From Alkalimarinus alittae (GTDB lineage Bacteria > Pseudomonadota > Gammaproteobacteria > Pseudomonadales > Oleiphilaceae): a DNA stretch of 64,000 nucleotides. The stretch covers positions 1,092,001-1,156,000 of the forward strand of contig NZ_CP100390.1 of assembly GCF_026016465.1 (NCBI RefSeq). Reading direction: 5' to 3'. Position numbers and translations under genes: made by a program. The notes beneath the pieces are model-generated. The model did not search any database. It was not told the origin of the DNA and was given only the letters and a program-made list of their open reading frames with translations. This document shows positions 29,986 to 38,186 of the stretch, piece by piece. The stretch's first letter is position 1. The number at the start of each line of letters is the position of its first letter.

Positions 29986-30223
29986 TTTACCTTACTACTA
30001 AATTAAGATGATTATGGCGGCATTATACCCTGTGATTTTGTAAATTTCGAACAATCTAGGAGGTCATTTATTATTTTAAAAAAAATGATATTTATCAATG
30101 GGTTATTGTGAGTGGTTTTGAGGGGCTATTATTCGCTAGAGAACACATTAATCTGCGCTTGTTGATGTGTTATGATGGCCGCCTATCTTGTGTATTACCT
30201 TCTTAAAATCAGGTTTCAACTTA

Positions 30224-30541
30224 ATGGCAGCAAAAAAAGTCTACAAAGTTATTTTTTATAACAACGAAGAAGTATTTGAAATATATGCAACGCATGTTTT
30301 TCCGAGTGAAATGTATGGGTTTGTTGAAGTAGAGCAGTTATTGTTTGGCGAGCGGTCTCAATTATTGGTTGACCCGAGCGAAGAGAAACTAAAAAACGAG
30401 TTTAGTGGGGTGAGTAGAACCTATATCCCTATGAATGCGATTGTACGGATTGATGAAGTAGAACAAGAAGGTATCGCAAAAGTCACCTCAGTAGGTAGCT
30501 CCGTTGCTGCATTTCCAAGAGCACCAGGAAAGCCTGATTAA
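30224..30541 (+). CDS. DUF1820 family protein
   Basis: 105 residues starting MAAKKVYKVIFYNNEEVFEI, a small soluble protein matching the DUF1820 family, common in gammaproteobacteria. ATG 30224 fits the family start; an upstream in-frame TTG/GTG extension is unlikely. The function is unknown. It lies 20 bases before trmH and is probably co-transcribed. Confidence 0.85.
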   Translation: MAAKKVYKVIFYNNEEVFEIYATHVFPSEMYGFVEVEQLLFGERSQLLVDPSEEKLKNEFSGVSRTYIPMNAIVRIDEVEQEGIAKVTSVGSSVAAFPRAPGKPD

Positions 30542-30561
30542 TCGAACGTGGTTTTTTTGTT

Positions 30562-31248
30562 ATGACGCCAGAACGCTATGCCCGACTGCGTGAAACACTT
30601 GATCGTCGGCAACCCGATTTAACACTCATTACCGAACAAATTCATAAGCCTCGAAATATCGCCGCATTGGTCAGAACGGCTGATGCTGTGGGTATTCATC
30701 AAGTGCATATGGTGTGGCCTTGGGATAAACACCGGCATTACAGCGGCACCGCTATGGGTAGCGATCGCTGGGTTAATGTGAATCGACATGAATCTATGCC
30801 AGTGGCTATTTCTCAACTGAAAAAGAGCGGCTATAAAGTTTATGCAGCTCACTTCTCTGAAAAAGCGGTTGATTATCGTGAAGTTGATTACAGCGGGCCT
30901 TGCGCGTTGGTGTTAGGAAACGAGAAACAAGGCATCTCTGCAGAGACGGCAGAGCAGGTTGATGAGCATGTAGTGGTCCCGATGATGGGGATGGTTGAGT
31001 CATTTAATGTATCCGTTGCTGCGGCCATTATATTGGCCGAAGCCCAGCGTCAACGTGCGTTGTTGGGGATGTATGATAAGGTTCGTTTAGGTGACGAAGA
31101 GTATTGGCAAACGCTTTTTCGTTGGGCGCACCCGACGGTGGCGGACTACTGTCATAAGAATGAACTGCCTTACCCTCCGATCTCTCAAGACGATGGTGAA
31201 ATAATAGATCCATCTGCTTGGTATGCGCGGGTTAGAAAAACGCTTTAA
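30562..31248 (+). CDS. trmH: tRNA (guanosine-18-2'-O)-methyltransferase
   Basis: A 228-residue SPOUT methyltransferase for Gm18 in tRNA. The motifs are NIAALVRTADAVGI (motif 1), LVLGNEKQGIS (motif 2) and PMMGMVESFNVSVAAAI (motif 3), followed by the TrmH-specific C-terminal extension. It follows the DUF1820 gene closely and is convergent with the LysR gene. An inverted repeat GGTCGCAA / TTGCGACC (31302-31332) lies beyond the stop but has only a short T-rich stretch. Confidence 0.94.
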   Translation: MTPERYARLRETLDRRQPDLTLITEQIHKPRNIAALVRTADAVGIHQVHMVWPWDKHRHYSGTAMGSDRWVNVNRHESMPVAISQLKKSGYKVYAAHFSEKAVDYREVDYSGPCALVLGNEKQGISAETAEQVDEHVVVPMMGMVESFNVSVAAAIILAEAQRQRALLGMYDKVRLGDEEYWQTLFRWAHPTVADYCHKNELPYPPISQDDGEIIDPSAWYARVRKTL

Positions 31249-31313
31249 AGCGCAGCCTAAAACCCCGCACTCAATCGCAGTCGTAAGTAAAGGCGTCGCA
31301 TGGTCGCAACCCG

Positions 31314-32222
31314 TTAACGAGGTATTGCGACCTCTTTAATAAAATAGTCTTTAAGAAAGTCGATGAGTAGGCGTAATTTTTTAGAGCCTGCACTGCCAGG
31401 CGGAAAAACGCCATAAATATCGATATTGCTCAGTTGATAATCTTCAAGAATCTGCTCTAACGTCCCAGCTTTAATTTTTGGCCATGCATCATAGATTGGG
31501 ATGCGTCCTAGGCCATGTCCCCCCTCTATAAAGGCCGTTCGAGCGGCTGCATTATTGGTTCTAATGCTACCTTTTACCTTGACGCTATACGAACGACTGC
31601 CTTTATTTAGCGCAATAATGTCTGAGGTTAATTTGTAAATGACCCAACTATGTTGCTCTAACTCGGCAGGGGCTGTTGGTCGGCCGTGCTTTTTAAAATA
31701 CTCAGGTGATCCACATAAACACATAGGCAACGAGGATAGCTTGCTGGCCTGTAGTCCCGAGTCAGGCAAGGGGGCTCCACGAATGGCTAGGTCTATCCCT
31801 TCTTGCATGATGTTAACCACTTCATCTGTCAACATGATGTCTAGTTCAATTTTAGGGTAGAGACAACGAAATCTATTGAGCGCGGGCACCACCATCTGTA
31901 GGCCGACATTCACCGGGCAGGTGATTTTTAGTAAGCCTTCTGGTTCGTTTTTAAGATTCTCCATTTTCTGGTTTGCTATGGCCGCTTGTTCAGCAATGAT
32001 ACGGCATGATTGATAGTACTCAGTGCCTGCTTCGGTAAGCGCGATGGAGCGAGTAGAGCGGTTGAGTAGCTTAACCCCCAGTTGGGATTCTAGCTTTTTA
32101 ATATGGTAACTGATGACCGCACGCGATAAGCCCACATGTTTGGCGGCCGCCGTGAGGTTGCCCTGTTCAACGACTTGAGCAAATATCACCATGCTTTTAA
32201 GTTGTTCGAAAGATAAATTCAT
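31314..32222 (-). CDS. LysR-family transcriptional regulator of the divergent detoxification operon
   Basis: 302 residues. An N-terminal winged helix-turn-helix (NLTAAAKHVGLSRAVISYHI, about residues 22-41) is followed by a LysR substrate domain (GLLKITCPVNVG). The ATG at 32222 (MNLSFEQLKS) is preferred to an in-frame TTG 15 bases further up. It is divergent from the DJ-1/oxidoreductase/GST genes with 160 bases between them, which contain a perfect inverted repeat. The classic LysR layout suggests it controls those genes. The effector is unknown; a reactive aldehyde, quinone or other electrophile is plausible. Confidence 0.9.
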   Translation of the reverse strand: MNLSFEQLKSMVIFAQVVEQGNLTAAAKHVGLSRAVISYHIKKLESQLGVKLLNRSTRSIALTEAGTEYYQSCRIIAEQAAIANQKMENLKNEPEGLLKITCPVNVGLQMVVPALNRFRCLYPKIELDIMLTDEVVNIMQEGIDLAIRGAPLPDSGLQASKLSSLPMCLCGSPEYFKKHGRPTAPAELEQHSWVIYKLTSDIIALNKGSRSYSVKVKGSIRTNNAAARTAFIEGGHGLGRIPIYDAWPKIKAGTLEQILEDYQLSNIDIYGVFPPGSAGSKKLRLLIDFLKDYFIKEVAIPR

Positions 32223-32249
32223 GCAGTATTGTATCAATTATTAAACCAG

Positions 32250-32306
32250 TGAAGTTTAGTTTATCCATATTGTTCGAGTTTAGCTATAGGCATACACTAA
32301 ACTTCA
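32250..32306. promoter_or_regulatory. LysR-type operator, inverted repeat
   Basis: TGAAGTTTAGT (32250-32260) and ACTAAACTTCA (32296-32306) are a perfect 11-bp inverted repeat separated by 35 bases. A third related half-site, GAGTTTAGC, lies between them near 32276. The spread of recognition and activation half-sites between divergent genes is typical of LysR control. Confidence 0.7.
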
Positions 32307-32382
32307 TTGAAGCAGGTCAAAATAGTAAATCGTCGTAATAGATAGACGACGTTACTCAAGCCACGACAGAAGAGAATTTAAT

Positions 32383-33081
32383 ATGAATGATTTAAAGGCA
32401 AAAAAAGTATTAATGGTCATTACCTCTCACGGGGCGCTAGGCAATACAGGAGAGAAAACCGGGTTTTGGGTAGAAGAGTTTGCTGCGCCTTATTACGCGT
32501 TTGTAGGTGCTGGGGTTCAGGTCACGCTAGCTTCACCTGCTGGTGGGCAGCCTCCCGTTGACCCTAAGAGTGAATTAGCAGATTTTCAAACACCTTCAAC
32601 TCACCGCTTTGACGCAGATACCGAAGCGCAAGCGCAGGTGGCTAATACTGCAAAGTTGGCTGATGTAAAAGCAGAAGACTATGACGCTGTCTTTTACCCC
32701 GGTGGTCATGGGCCGTTATGGGATTTAACAGACAATGCTGACTCTATTTCATTAATTGAAGATTTTTTAGCGGCAAACAAGCCAGTGGCAGCGGTTTGTC
32801 ATGCAACAGCGGCATTTTTAAATGTAAAATATGCAGCAGGCGAGTACGCGGTTAAAGGTAAGGCGGTAACAGGGTTTACTAATAGTGAAGAAGAGGCGGT
32901 TCAATTGACCGATGTGGTGCCTTTCTTGTTAGAAGATGAGCTTATTAAACGCGGTGGCGACTATAAAAAGGTAGCCGATTGGAACGCTTTTGCCGTTCAA
33001 GATGGTTTATTAATAAGTGGTCAAAACCCCGCCAGCTCTGAACTGGCCGCCGAAAAATTATTAGCTGCTCTTGCTTCTTAA
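32383..33081 (+). CDS. DJ-1/PfpI family protein (type 1 glutamine amidotransferase-like)
   Basis: 232 residues of the DJ-1/Hsp31 type. The nucleophile elbow is AVCHATAAF with Cys139-His140, and an acidic residue (Glu31/Glu32 in GFWVEEFA) completes the site. YPGGHGPLWDL is the oxyanion segment. Close relatives are glyoxalase III, holdase or stress proteins, and the exact activity is open. It is first in a likely three-gene operon with an MDR oxidoreductase (27 bases on) and a glutathione transferase, which suggests electrophile or carbonyl detoxification. Confidence 0.88.
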   Translation: MNDLKAKKVLMVITSHGALGNTGEKTGFWVEEFAAPYYAFVGAGVQVTLASPAGGQPPVDPKSELADFQTPSTHRFDADTEAQAQVANTAKLADVKAEDYDAVFYPGGHGPLWDLTDNADSISLIEDFLAANKPVAAVCHATAAFLNVKYAAGEYAVKGKAVTGFTNSEEEAVQLTDVVPFLLEDELIKRGGDYKKVADWNAFAVQDGLLISGQNPASSELAAEKLLAALAS

Positions 33082-33108
33082 AGTTAGCATCAAAACAGGA
33101 TAACTATC

Positions 33109-34161
33109 ATGACAATCTCTAGTCAGCAAAATAATCAAGTTAATCGCCAATGGCTATTAGCCTCGCGCCCAGTAGGGGCGCCTAAGCTCAGCAATTTTAA
33201 TTTTGTAGAAAGTGAGAAACCTAGCCCAAAGCAGGGTGAGGTGTTGCTCCGCACTGTTTATTTGTCGCTTGACCCTTATATGCGCGGGCGTATGAATGAT
33301 GCTAAATCATATGCAGAACCTGTCGCGATAGATGAGGTGATGGTGGGTGGTTCGGTATGTCGTGTGGAGGAATCTAATCACCCAGACTTTGAAGTCGGTG
33401 AGTGGGTTGTTGCCTATAATGGCTGGCAGGATTACTCCGTGTCTGAGGGTGTTGATTTATTAAAGTTAGGTAAAAATCCTTCGCAGCCTTCATATGCCTT
33501 AGGTGTGATGGGTATGCCTGGTTTAACGGCGTACATGGGGTTGTTAGATATTGGTCAACCTAAAGCGGGTGAAACGGTTGTTGTAGCCGCCGCCACTGGC
33601 GCTGTTGGTAGTTTGGTTGGGCAAATTGCTAAATTAAAAGGCTGTAAAGTTGTCGGTATTGCGGGTGGCGAAGAAAAATGTCGCTCAGCGGTAGAAGCGT
33701 TAGGGTTTGATGCGTGTGTTGACCATAAAGCCCCTGATTTAGCCGGACAATTAGCCAAAGCCTGTGATGCGGGTATCGATGTGTATTTTGAAAACGTTGG
33801 TGGCAAAGTATTTGATGCGGTTTTGCCGTTATTAAACTCATGTGCCCGCGTTCCGCTTTGTGGTTTGATTTCACAATACAATGCTACTGATCTGCCTGAA
33901 GGCCCTGATCGGTTGTCCATGCTAATGGGGACCTTGCTCGTTAAGCGTATTAAGATGCAAGGGTTCATCGTATTTGATGATTATGGCCATCGCTATAATG
34001 AATTTAGCCAAGAGATGATGCAGTGGTTACAAGCTGGGAAGATTAGCTACCGAGAGCATTTAGTTGACGGTTTAGATAATGCGGTCGATGCGTTTATTGG
34101 TTTATTAGACGGTAAAAACTTCGGTAAGTTGGTCGTTAGAGTCGGCTCTGACGAAGGTTAG
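33109..34161 (+). CDS. NADP-dependent MDR oxidoreductase (CurA/leukotriene-B4-dehydrogenase type)
   Basis: A 350-residue zinc-free medium-chain reductase. The family motifs are LSLDPYMRGRMND near residue 55, a Rossmann segment AAATGAVGSLVGQIAK, and FENVGGKVFDAVLPLL. Such enzymes reduce activated double bonds of enones or quinones with NADPH. The context between a DJ-1 protein and a GST fits a role in clearing reactive alpha,beta-unsaturated carbonyls. The physiological substrate is unknown. Confidence 0.92.
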   Translation: MTISSQQNNQVNRQWLLASRPVGAPKLSNFNFVESEKPSPKQGEVLLRTVYLSLDPYMRGRMNDAKSYAEPVAIDEVMVGGSVCRVEESNHPDFEVGEWVVAYNGWQDYSVSEGVDLLKLGKNPSQPSYALGVMGMPGLTAYMGLLDIGQPKAGETVVVAAATGAVGSLVGQIAKLKGCKVVGIAGGEEKCRSAVEALGFDACVDHKAPDLAGQLAKACDAGIDVYFENVGGKVFDAVLPLLNSCARVPLCGLISQYNATDLPEGPDRLSMLMGTLLVKRIKMQGFIVFDDYGHRYNEFSQEMMQWLQAGKISYREHLVDGLDNAVDAFIGLLDGKNFGKLVVRVGSDEG

Positions 34162-34194
34162 CATTCGCTATTATTTAACTCAGAGGGACGGACT

Positions 34195-34803
34195 ATGTTA
34201 ACGGTACACCATTTAAATCAATCACGTTCAAAGCGGGTATTATGGCTGTTAGAAGAGCTCGATATGCCCTATACCCGCATTGACCACCAGCGAGATGCTG
34301 AAACACATCTTGCCCCGGAAAGCTTAAAAAAGGTTCACCCCTTAGGTAAAGCGCCGGTCATGGTTGATGGCGATATAACCCTATGTGAATCCAGTGCGGT
34401 GATGGAATACATCATTGATCAGGATGAACTCAAGCGCTTAAAACCAGCTCAGGGGAGTGCAGCGTATTACCAATATCTTGAGTGGTCGCACTTTGCGGAA
34501 GGCTCTCTGGGCTTGCCTGTTATCACCAAGCTATTTATGAACATGGAAGGGCGCGATGGTCGGCAACCTATGGATGGCTATATCGCAAAAGAAATTGCGG
34601 TGGACTTTTCTTATATAGAGTCAACACTTAGTCAACGAGCGTATTTCGCAGGGGATGATTTTACGGCCGCCGACATTATGATGACCGTTATTTTAGAAAT
34701 CGCGGCCAATGGAGGTTTACTGGAGGGCAGAGAAAATACGCGGGCTTATTTAGCTAAAATACAGCAACGACCGGCCTATCAAAAAGCGGCGAGCTTGGGG
34801 TAG
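34195..34803 (+). CDS. Glutathione S-transferase
   Basis: 202 residues. It has an N-terminal thioredoxin-like domain (NQSRSKRVLWLLEEL, cis-Pro in GKAPVM, glutathione-binding ESSAVMEYI) and a C-terminal all-helical domain ending ARAYLAKIQQRPAYQKA-like. Ser rather than Tyr/Cys is likely the residue near the thiolate, as in many bacterial GSTs. It is third in the LysR-controlled set, 33 bases after the oxidoreductase, with GAGGG upstream of its ATG. Confidence 0.92.
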   Translation: MLTVHHLNQSRSKRVLWLLEELDMPYTRIDHQRDAETHLAPESLKKVHPLGKAPVMVDGDITLCESSAVMEYIIDQDELKRLKPAQGSAAYYQYLEWSHFAEGSLGLPVITKLFMNMEGRDGRQPMDGYIAKEIAVDFSYIESTLSQRAYFAGDDFTAADIMMTVILEIAANGGLLEGRENTRAYLAKIQQRPAYQKAASLG

Positions 34804-34810
34804 CCCATAA

Positions 34811-34848
34811 GCTATATCTTAGCTCAAAAGTTATATCTTAGCTGCTAA
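34811..34848. repeat. Tandem 19-base duplication
   Basis: Two adjacent 19-base units share the core TATATCTTAGCT (34813-34824 and 34832-34843). They fill the gap between the convergent GST and ppiC genes. This looks like a slippage duplication. Confidence 0.6.
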
Positions 34849-34852
34849 ATGA

Positions 34853-35131
34853 TTACTGTCGGTAAATGGTTTCAATCAGGTGAAAACCGAACTGTGTTTT
34901 CACCGGGCCATGAACCTGTAATATTTTTTTCTTAAATACGACATTATCAAAAGCCTTTACCATTTGGCCTGGGCGAAACTCACCCAGGTCGCCACCTCGT
35001 TTACCCGATTTACATTCAGAGTGCTTTTTTGCAAGCTTGCCAAAGTCTTCGCCTTTGGCAATTTTTTGCTTTAATCTCTCGGCATCTTCTTTCGTTTTAA
35101 CCAAGATGTGTCTAGCGCATGCAACCGGCAT
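34853..35131 (-). CDS. ppiC: Parvulin-type peptidyl-prolyl isomerase C
   Basis: 92 residues, a free-standing cytoplasmic parvulin domain ([15 protein letters not shown] at the start, [15 protein letters not shown] in the middle, [12 protein letters not shown] at the end). It catalyses cis-trans isomerisation of X-Pro bonds. Length and sequence match PpiC. Its ATG overlaps the dbpA stop by one base (TAATG), so it is probably translated with dbpA. Confidence 0.94.
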   Translation of the reverse strand: MPVACARHILVKTKEDAERLKQKIAKGEDFGKLAKKHSECKSGKRGGDLGEFRPGQMVKAFDNVVFKKKILQVHGPVKTQFGFHLIETIYRQ

Positions 35132-36525
35132 TACAGAAGCCTTGCCTTAAATTTACGGCCTTTGATTTTACCGCTCAATATACGCTCTAGCGATTTCTTT
35201 GCTTGCTCTCTTTCAATCGCTACATAGGCTGAAAAATCGGTCACATCTATTTTTCCGACACTTTTTCCTGGAATACCTGCTTCACCTGTGAGTGCGCCAA
35301 GAATATCGCCTGGTCTGACTTTCTGTTTACGCCCGCCAAAGATACAAAGCGTCGTCATTTGAGGTGGAGGTAAAAGGTTGTCGCCACTGTTATCTGACTT
35401 TTTCATTTCGCCATATTTAATAGGCTGCTGCTGACCATTCTCGATGGCTTCTAGCTTGTACTTTTCTGAGTCTGAGTACAGGCTTAGAGCAAGACCTTTT
35501 TTACCCGCCCGTCCAGTTCGCCCGATACGGTGGGTGTAAATATCGTTGTCTCTTGAAAGATCGTAGTTAATGACCGCTTGCAAGTCATCGATATCAAGGC
35601 CTCGTGCTGCCACGTCGGTTGCCACCAATATAGAAACACTTTGATTTGAAAAACGAATCAATACTTCGTCACGATCTCGCTGTTCTAAATCGCCGTGAAG
35701 CGATAGCGCGCTCAATCCGCTATCAATTAGGTAGTCGGTGAGGTCTTGGCAGGCTTGTTTTGTGTTGCAAAAAATAACCGCTGAGTTTGGCTGGTGTGCT
35801 AATAACAGTTGGTAAGTGGCATCGTTTTTCTGGTTTCTAGACACCTGATAAAAAATTTGCTCGATCTGGCTATGGCTATGCACTGACTCAACGGTAATCT
35901 CGACAGGATCTTTCTGAAAGTCACTGCTGAGTTGTTGGATTTTTTCAGGATAGGTGGCTGAAAAAAGCAAGGTTTGTCGTTCTGAAGGGGTCTGTTCAAT
36001 AATGGTTTCAATATCGTCATAAAAGCCCATATCGAGCATTCTATCGGCTTCATCTAATACAACCGTATGTACGCTATCTAATACCAGAGTCCCTTTTCGT
36101 AGATGGTCTTTAATTCGACCCGGTGTACCGACAACGATGTGTGCACCATGCTCTAGTGACCCTATTTGAGGGCCAATAGGTTGTCCACCACAAAGAGTGA
36201 CGACTTTAATATTTTGCTGATAACGCGCTAGACGACGAATTTCTTTAGCAACCTGAGAACTAAGCTCACGAGTAGGGCAAAGAATGAGTGCCTGAACACC
36301 AAAAAATCGAATGTTGAGCTTATTTAGAATAGGTAACGAAAAAGCCGCCGTCTTGCCGCTGCCGGTTTTGGCTTTAGCAATTAAATCATGACCCTTGAAT
36401 GCCAATGGAATGCTTTGCTCTTGTATCGCCGTCATGGCGGTATAGCCAAGCGAATTTAAGTTATCGATGGCGGCTTGAGGCAGATTAAGGCTTGAAAAAT
36501 CTTGGGTATTCAAAGGTGTTGTCAC
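35131..36525 (-). CDS. dbpA: ATP-dependent RNA helicase DbpA
   Basis: A 464-residue DEAD-box helicase. Motif I is AKTGSGKTA, motif II DEAD ([10 protein letters not shown]), motif III SAT (LLFSATYP), and motif [12 protein letters not shown]. The C-terminal DbpA RNA-binding domain ([21 protein letters not shown]) recognises hairpin 92 of 23S rRNA during 50S assembly. It is followed without a gap by ppiC. Confidence 0.94.
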   Translation of the reverse strand: MTTPLNTQDFSSLNLPQAAIDNLNSLGYTAMTAIQEQSIPLAFKGHDLIAKAKTGSGKTAAFSLPILNKLNIRFFGVQALILCPTRELSSQVAKEIRRLARYQQNIKVVTLCGGQPIGPQIGSLEHGAHIVVGTPGRIKDHLRKGTLVLDSVHTVVLDEADRMLDMGFYDDIETIIEQTPSERQTLLFSATYPEKIQQLSSDFQKDPVEITVESVHSHSQIEQIFYQVSRNQKNDATYQLLLAHQPNSAVIFCNTKQACQDLTDYLIDSGLSALSLHGDLEQRDRDEVLIRFSNQSVSILVATDVAARGLDIDDLQAVINYDLSRDNDIYTHRIGRTGRAGKKGLALSLYSDSEKYKLEAIENGQQQPIKYGEMKKSDNSGDNLLPPPQMTTLCIFGGRKQKVRPGDILGALTGEAGIPGKSVGKIDVTDFSAYVAIEREQAKKSLERILSGKIKGRKFKARLL

Positions 36526-36721
36526 AAGTGTCTCTTTTTGGCGTATGGCTGTGGCCGATGATTATACCAGAGTCGGCTAAAACAAAAGGTAAAAAATAGA
36601 AAAATTACGACGTTTACTTAGGGCATGTGAGTAGGAGGTATATTATAGGTTGTTTCCCTTATTATTTTTTTTTCATTAGCTCGTTATAGTGTTTTGTTAG
36701 ATTTGATATTTGGAGAGCGCA

Positions 36722-38077
36722 ATGCTCAAAATAAAAAACATACTTCTGTTGGCATTGCCGCTCGTTGTGGCTCAGCTCGCACAAGCATCTATGGGCTTTA
36801 TTGATACCATTCTTATGGGAATGCTCGGTGTCGAGATGTTGGCGGGTGGTGGTCTGGGGGCCGCAATATTTAGTTTTTGCTTTATCGTGTGTACCGGCGT
36901 GTTAGTCGCTTCTTCTAATATTATAGCTTACGCCGTAGGGAAGGATGACCACGGAGAGATACATCAAGCCTTACTATCATCAATGGTTATTGCCGTGGCG
37001 TTGGCGGTGCTTTGTGGTGTTGGCCTTTGGCATGTTGGAGGGCTGTTGGGGTATGTTGGCCAAAGCGAAAGCAGTATTGAAAATGCCGAGATTTATTTAC
37101 GCTCTGTAGTCTGGGCACTGTTACCTGGGCTTGGCTTTATGGCGCTCAGAAACTTTGCGTTAGGGATGGGGCGAACGGGGTCAATTCTTAAAATCACGTT
37201 AGCCGCCGCCATATGCAACTTTCCGATCAGTTACGCACTGATGAAAGGGCTTTGGATCTTACCTGAGTTAGGGTTAAGGGGGATCGGTTACGGAACTGTC
37301 ATTGTATCGTTTTTAATGTTCTTCGCGTTTGTGTGGGATATTTATAGATTACCTGCTTTAAAACCCTATCCATTTTGGTCGGGCTGGGGCCTTTTCAAAC
37401 TGCACTCAGTACTGGCGACGCTTCGTTTAGGTATTCCTATGGCTATTGCTTATGCGATGGAGGCTGGCTTGTTTACTGCTGCTGCCATTTTGGTCGGGAT
37501 TATAGGTGAAATCGAGTTAGCAGCGCATCAAATTGCCCTTCAATGTATCACCTTGTCGTTTATGATACCGGTCGGGTTATCTCAGGCTGTTTCCGTATTG
37601 GTCGGGCGTAGTTATGGTGCTAATAAACTAGATGATGTTGGTGGTTATGCCGCTACTGGGGTACTGGTAGGATTCGTCGGAAGCTCGATTGCGGCTTTTG
37701 TGTTTTGGTTTTTCCCCGAAGTGATCGTAAACCTGTTTACCCAAGCAAAAGATACACAAGAGATTGCCAGTGTTCAGCAGGTAGGCATTCAACTGTTATG
37801 GGTCGCCGCGTTGTTTCAACTGGTTGATGGTGTACAGGTCATTACCATGGGGTCCTTAAGAGGGATGAAGCTCGCATTAGCCCCTACGCTTATTACCATT
37901 TTAGGTTATTGGGGGATAGGCTTTCCAAGTGCTTACTTCTTAATGGATTATTGGGGCGTTCAAGGTGTTTGGGGAGGGCTTGGTATCGGTTTAGGTGTGA
38001 CGGCCATTATGTTGGTGGCACTCTTTATTTATCATCTTAATAATTTAAAAAAGAGGCAGGCGTTAGTGTTGAGTTAA
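36722..38077 (+). CDS. MATE family multidrug/toxin exporter
   Basis: A 451-residue, 12-helix antiporter of the MATE family (NorM/DinF-like). Features are PLVVAQLAQASMGFIDTILMG in the first helices and the paired repeat GIPMAIAYAMEAGLFTAAA in the second half. ATG 36722 has GGAGAG 5-10 bases upstream, and the frame to a TTG at 36710 includes that SD. It exports cationic compounds by Na+ or H+ exchange. No regulator is adjacent. It is divergent from dbpA and precedes the glucosylglycerate genes by 109 bases. Confidence 0.9.
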   Translation: MLKIKNILLLALPLVVAQLAQASMGFIDTILMGMLGVEMLAGGGLGAAIFSFCFIVCTGVLVASSNIIAYAVGKDDHGEIHQALLSSMVIAVALAVLCGVGLWHVGGLLGYVGQSESSIENAEIYLRSVVWALLPGLGFMALRNFALGMGRTGSILKITLAAAICNFPISYALMKGLWILPELGLRGIGYGTVIVSFLMFFAFVWDIYRLPALKPYPFWSGWGLFKLHSVLATLRLGIPMAIAYAMEAGLFTAAAILVGIIGEIELAAHQIALQCITLSFMIPVGLSQAVSVLVGRSYGANKLDDVGGYAATGVLVGFVGSSIAAFVFWFFPEVIVNLFTQAKDTQEIASVQQVGIQLLWVAALFQLVDGVQVITMGSLRGMKLALAPTLITILGYWGIGFPSAYFLMDYWGVQGVWGGLGIGLGVTAIMLVALFIYHLNNLKKRQALVLS

Positions 38078-38135
38078 TGTCGTGCTGAAGTAGTTCTTTT
38101 TTCCTTTTATCAATTCTGGCCAATTCTGTGCATAG

Positions 38136-38173
38136 TACCCTCTATAACTCAATTTTAGTGTTTATAGAGGGTA
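38136..38173. promoter_or_regulatory. Perfect 12-bp inverted repeat before the glucosylglycerate genes
   Basis: TACCCTCTATAA (38136-38147) and TTATAGAGGGTA (38162-38173) are perfectly complementary with a 14-base loop, 13 bases before the ATG at 38187. The only SD-like sequence (AGAGGG) is inside the right arm, so an RNA hairpin would hide it. It may be an operator for a dimeric repressor or a translational switch. It has no T run, so it is not a terminator for the MATE gene. Confidence 0.65.
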
Positions 38174-38186
38174 AGCGTGTTCCATT

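Noticed and set aside
30068-30095. Fur-like AATGATATTTATCA upstream of the DUF1820 gene
   Set aside because: Only part of the consensus is present, in very AT-rich DNA, and none of the neighbouring genes is iron-related.
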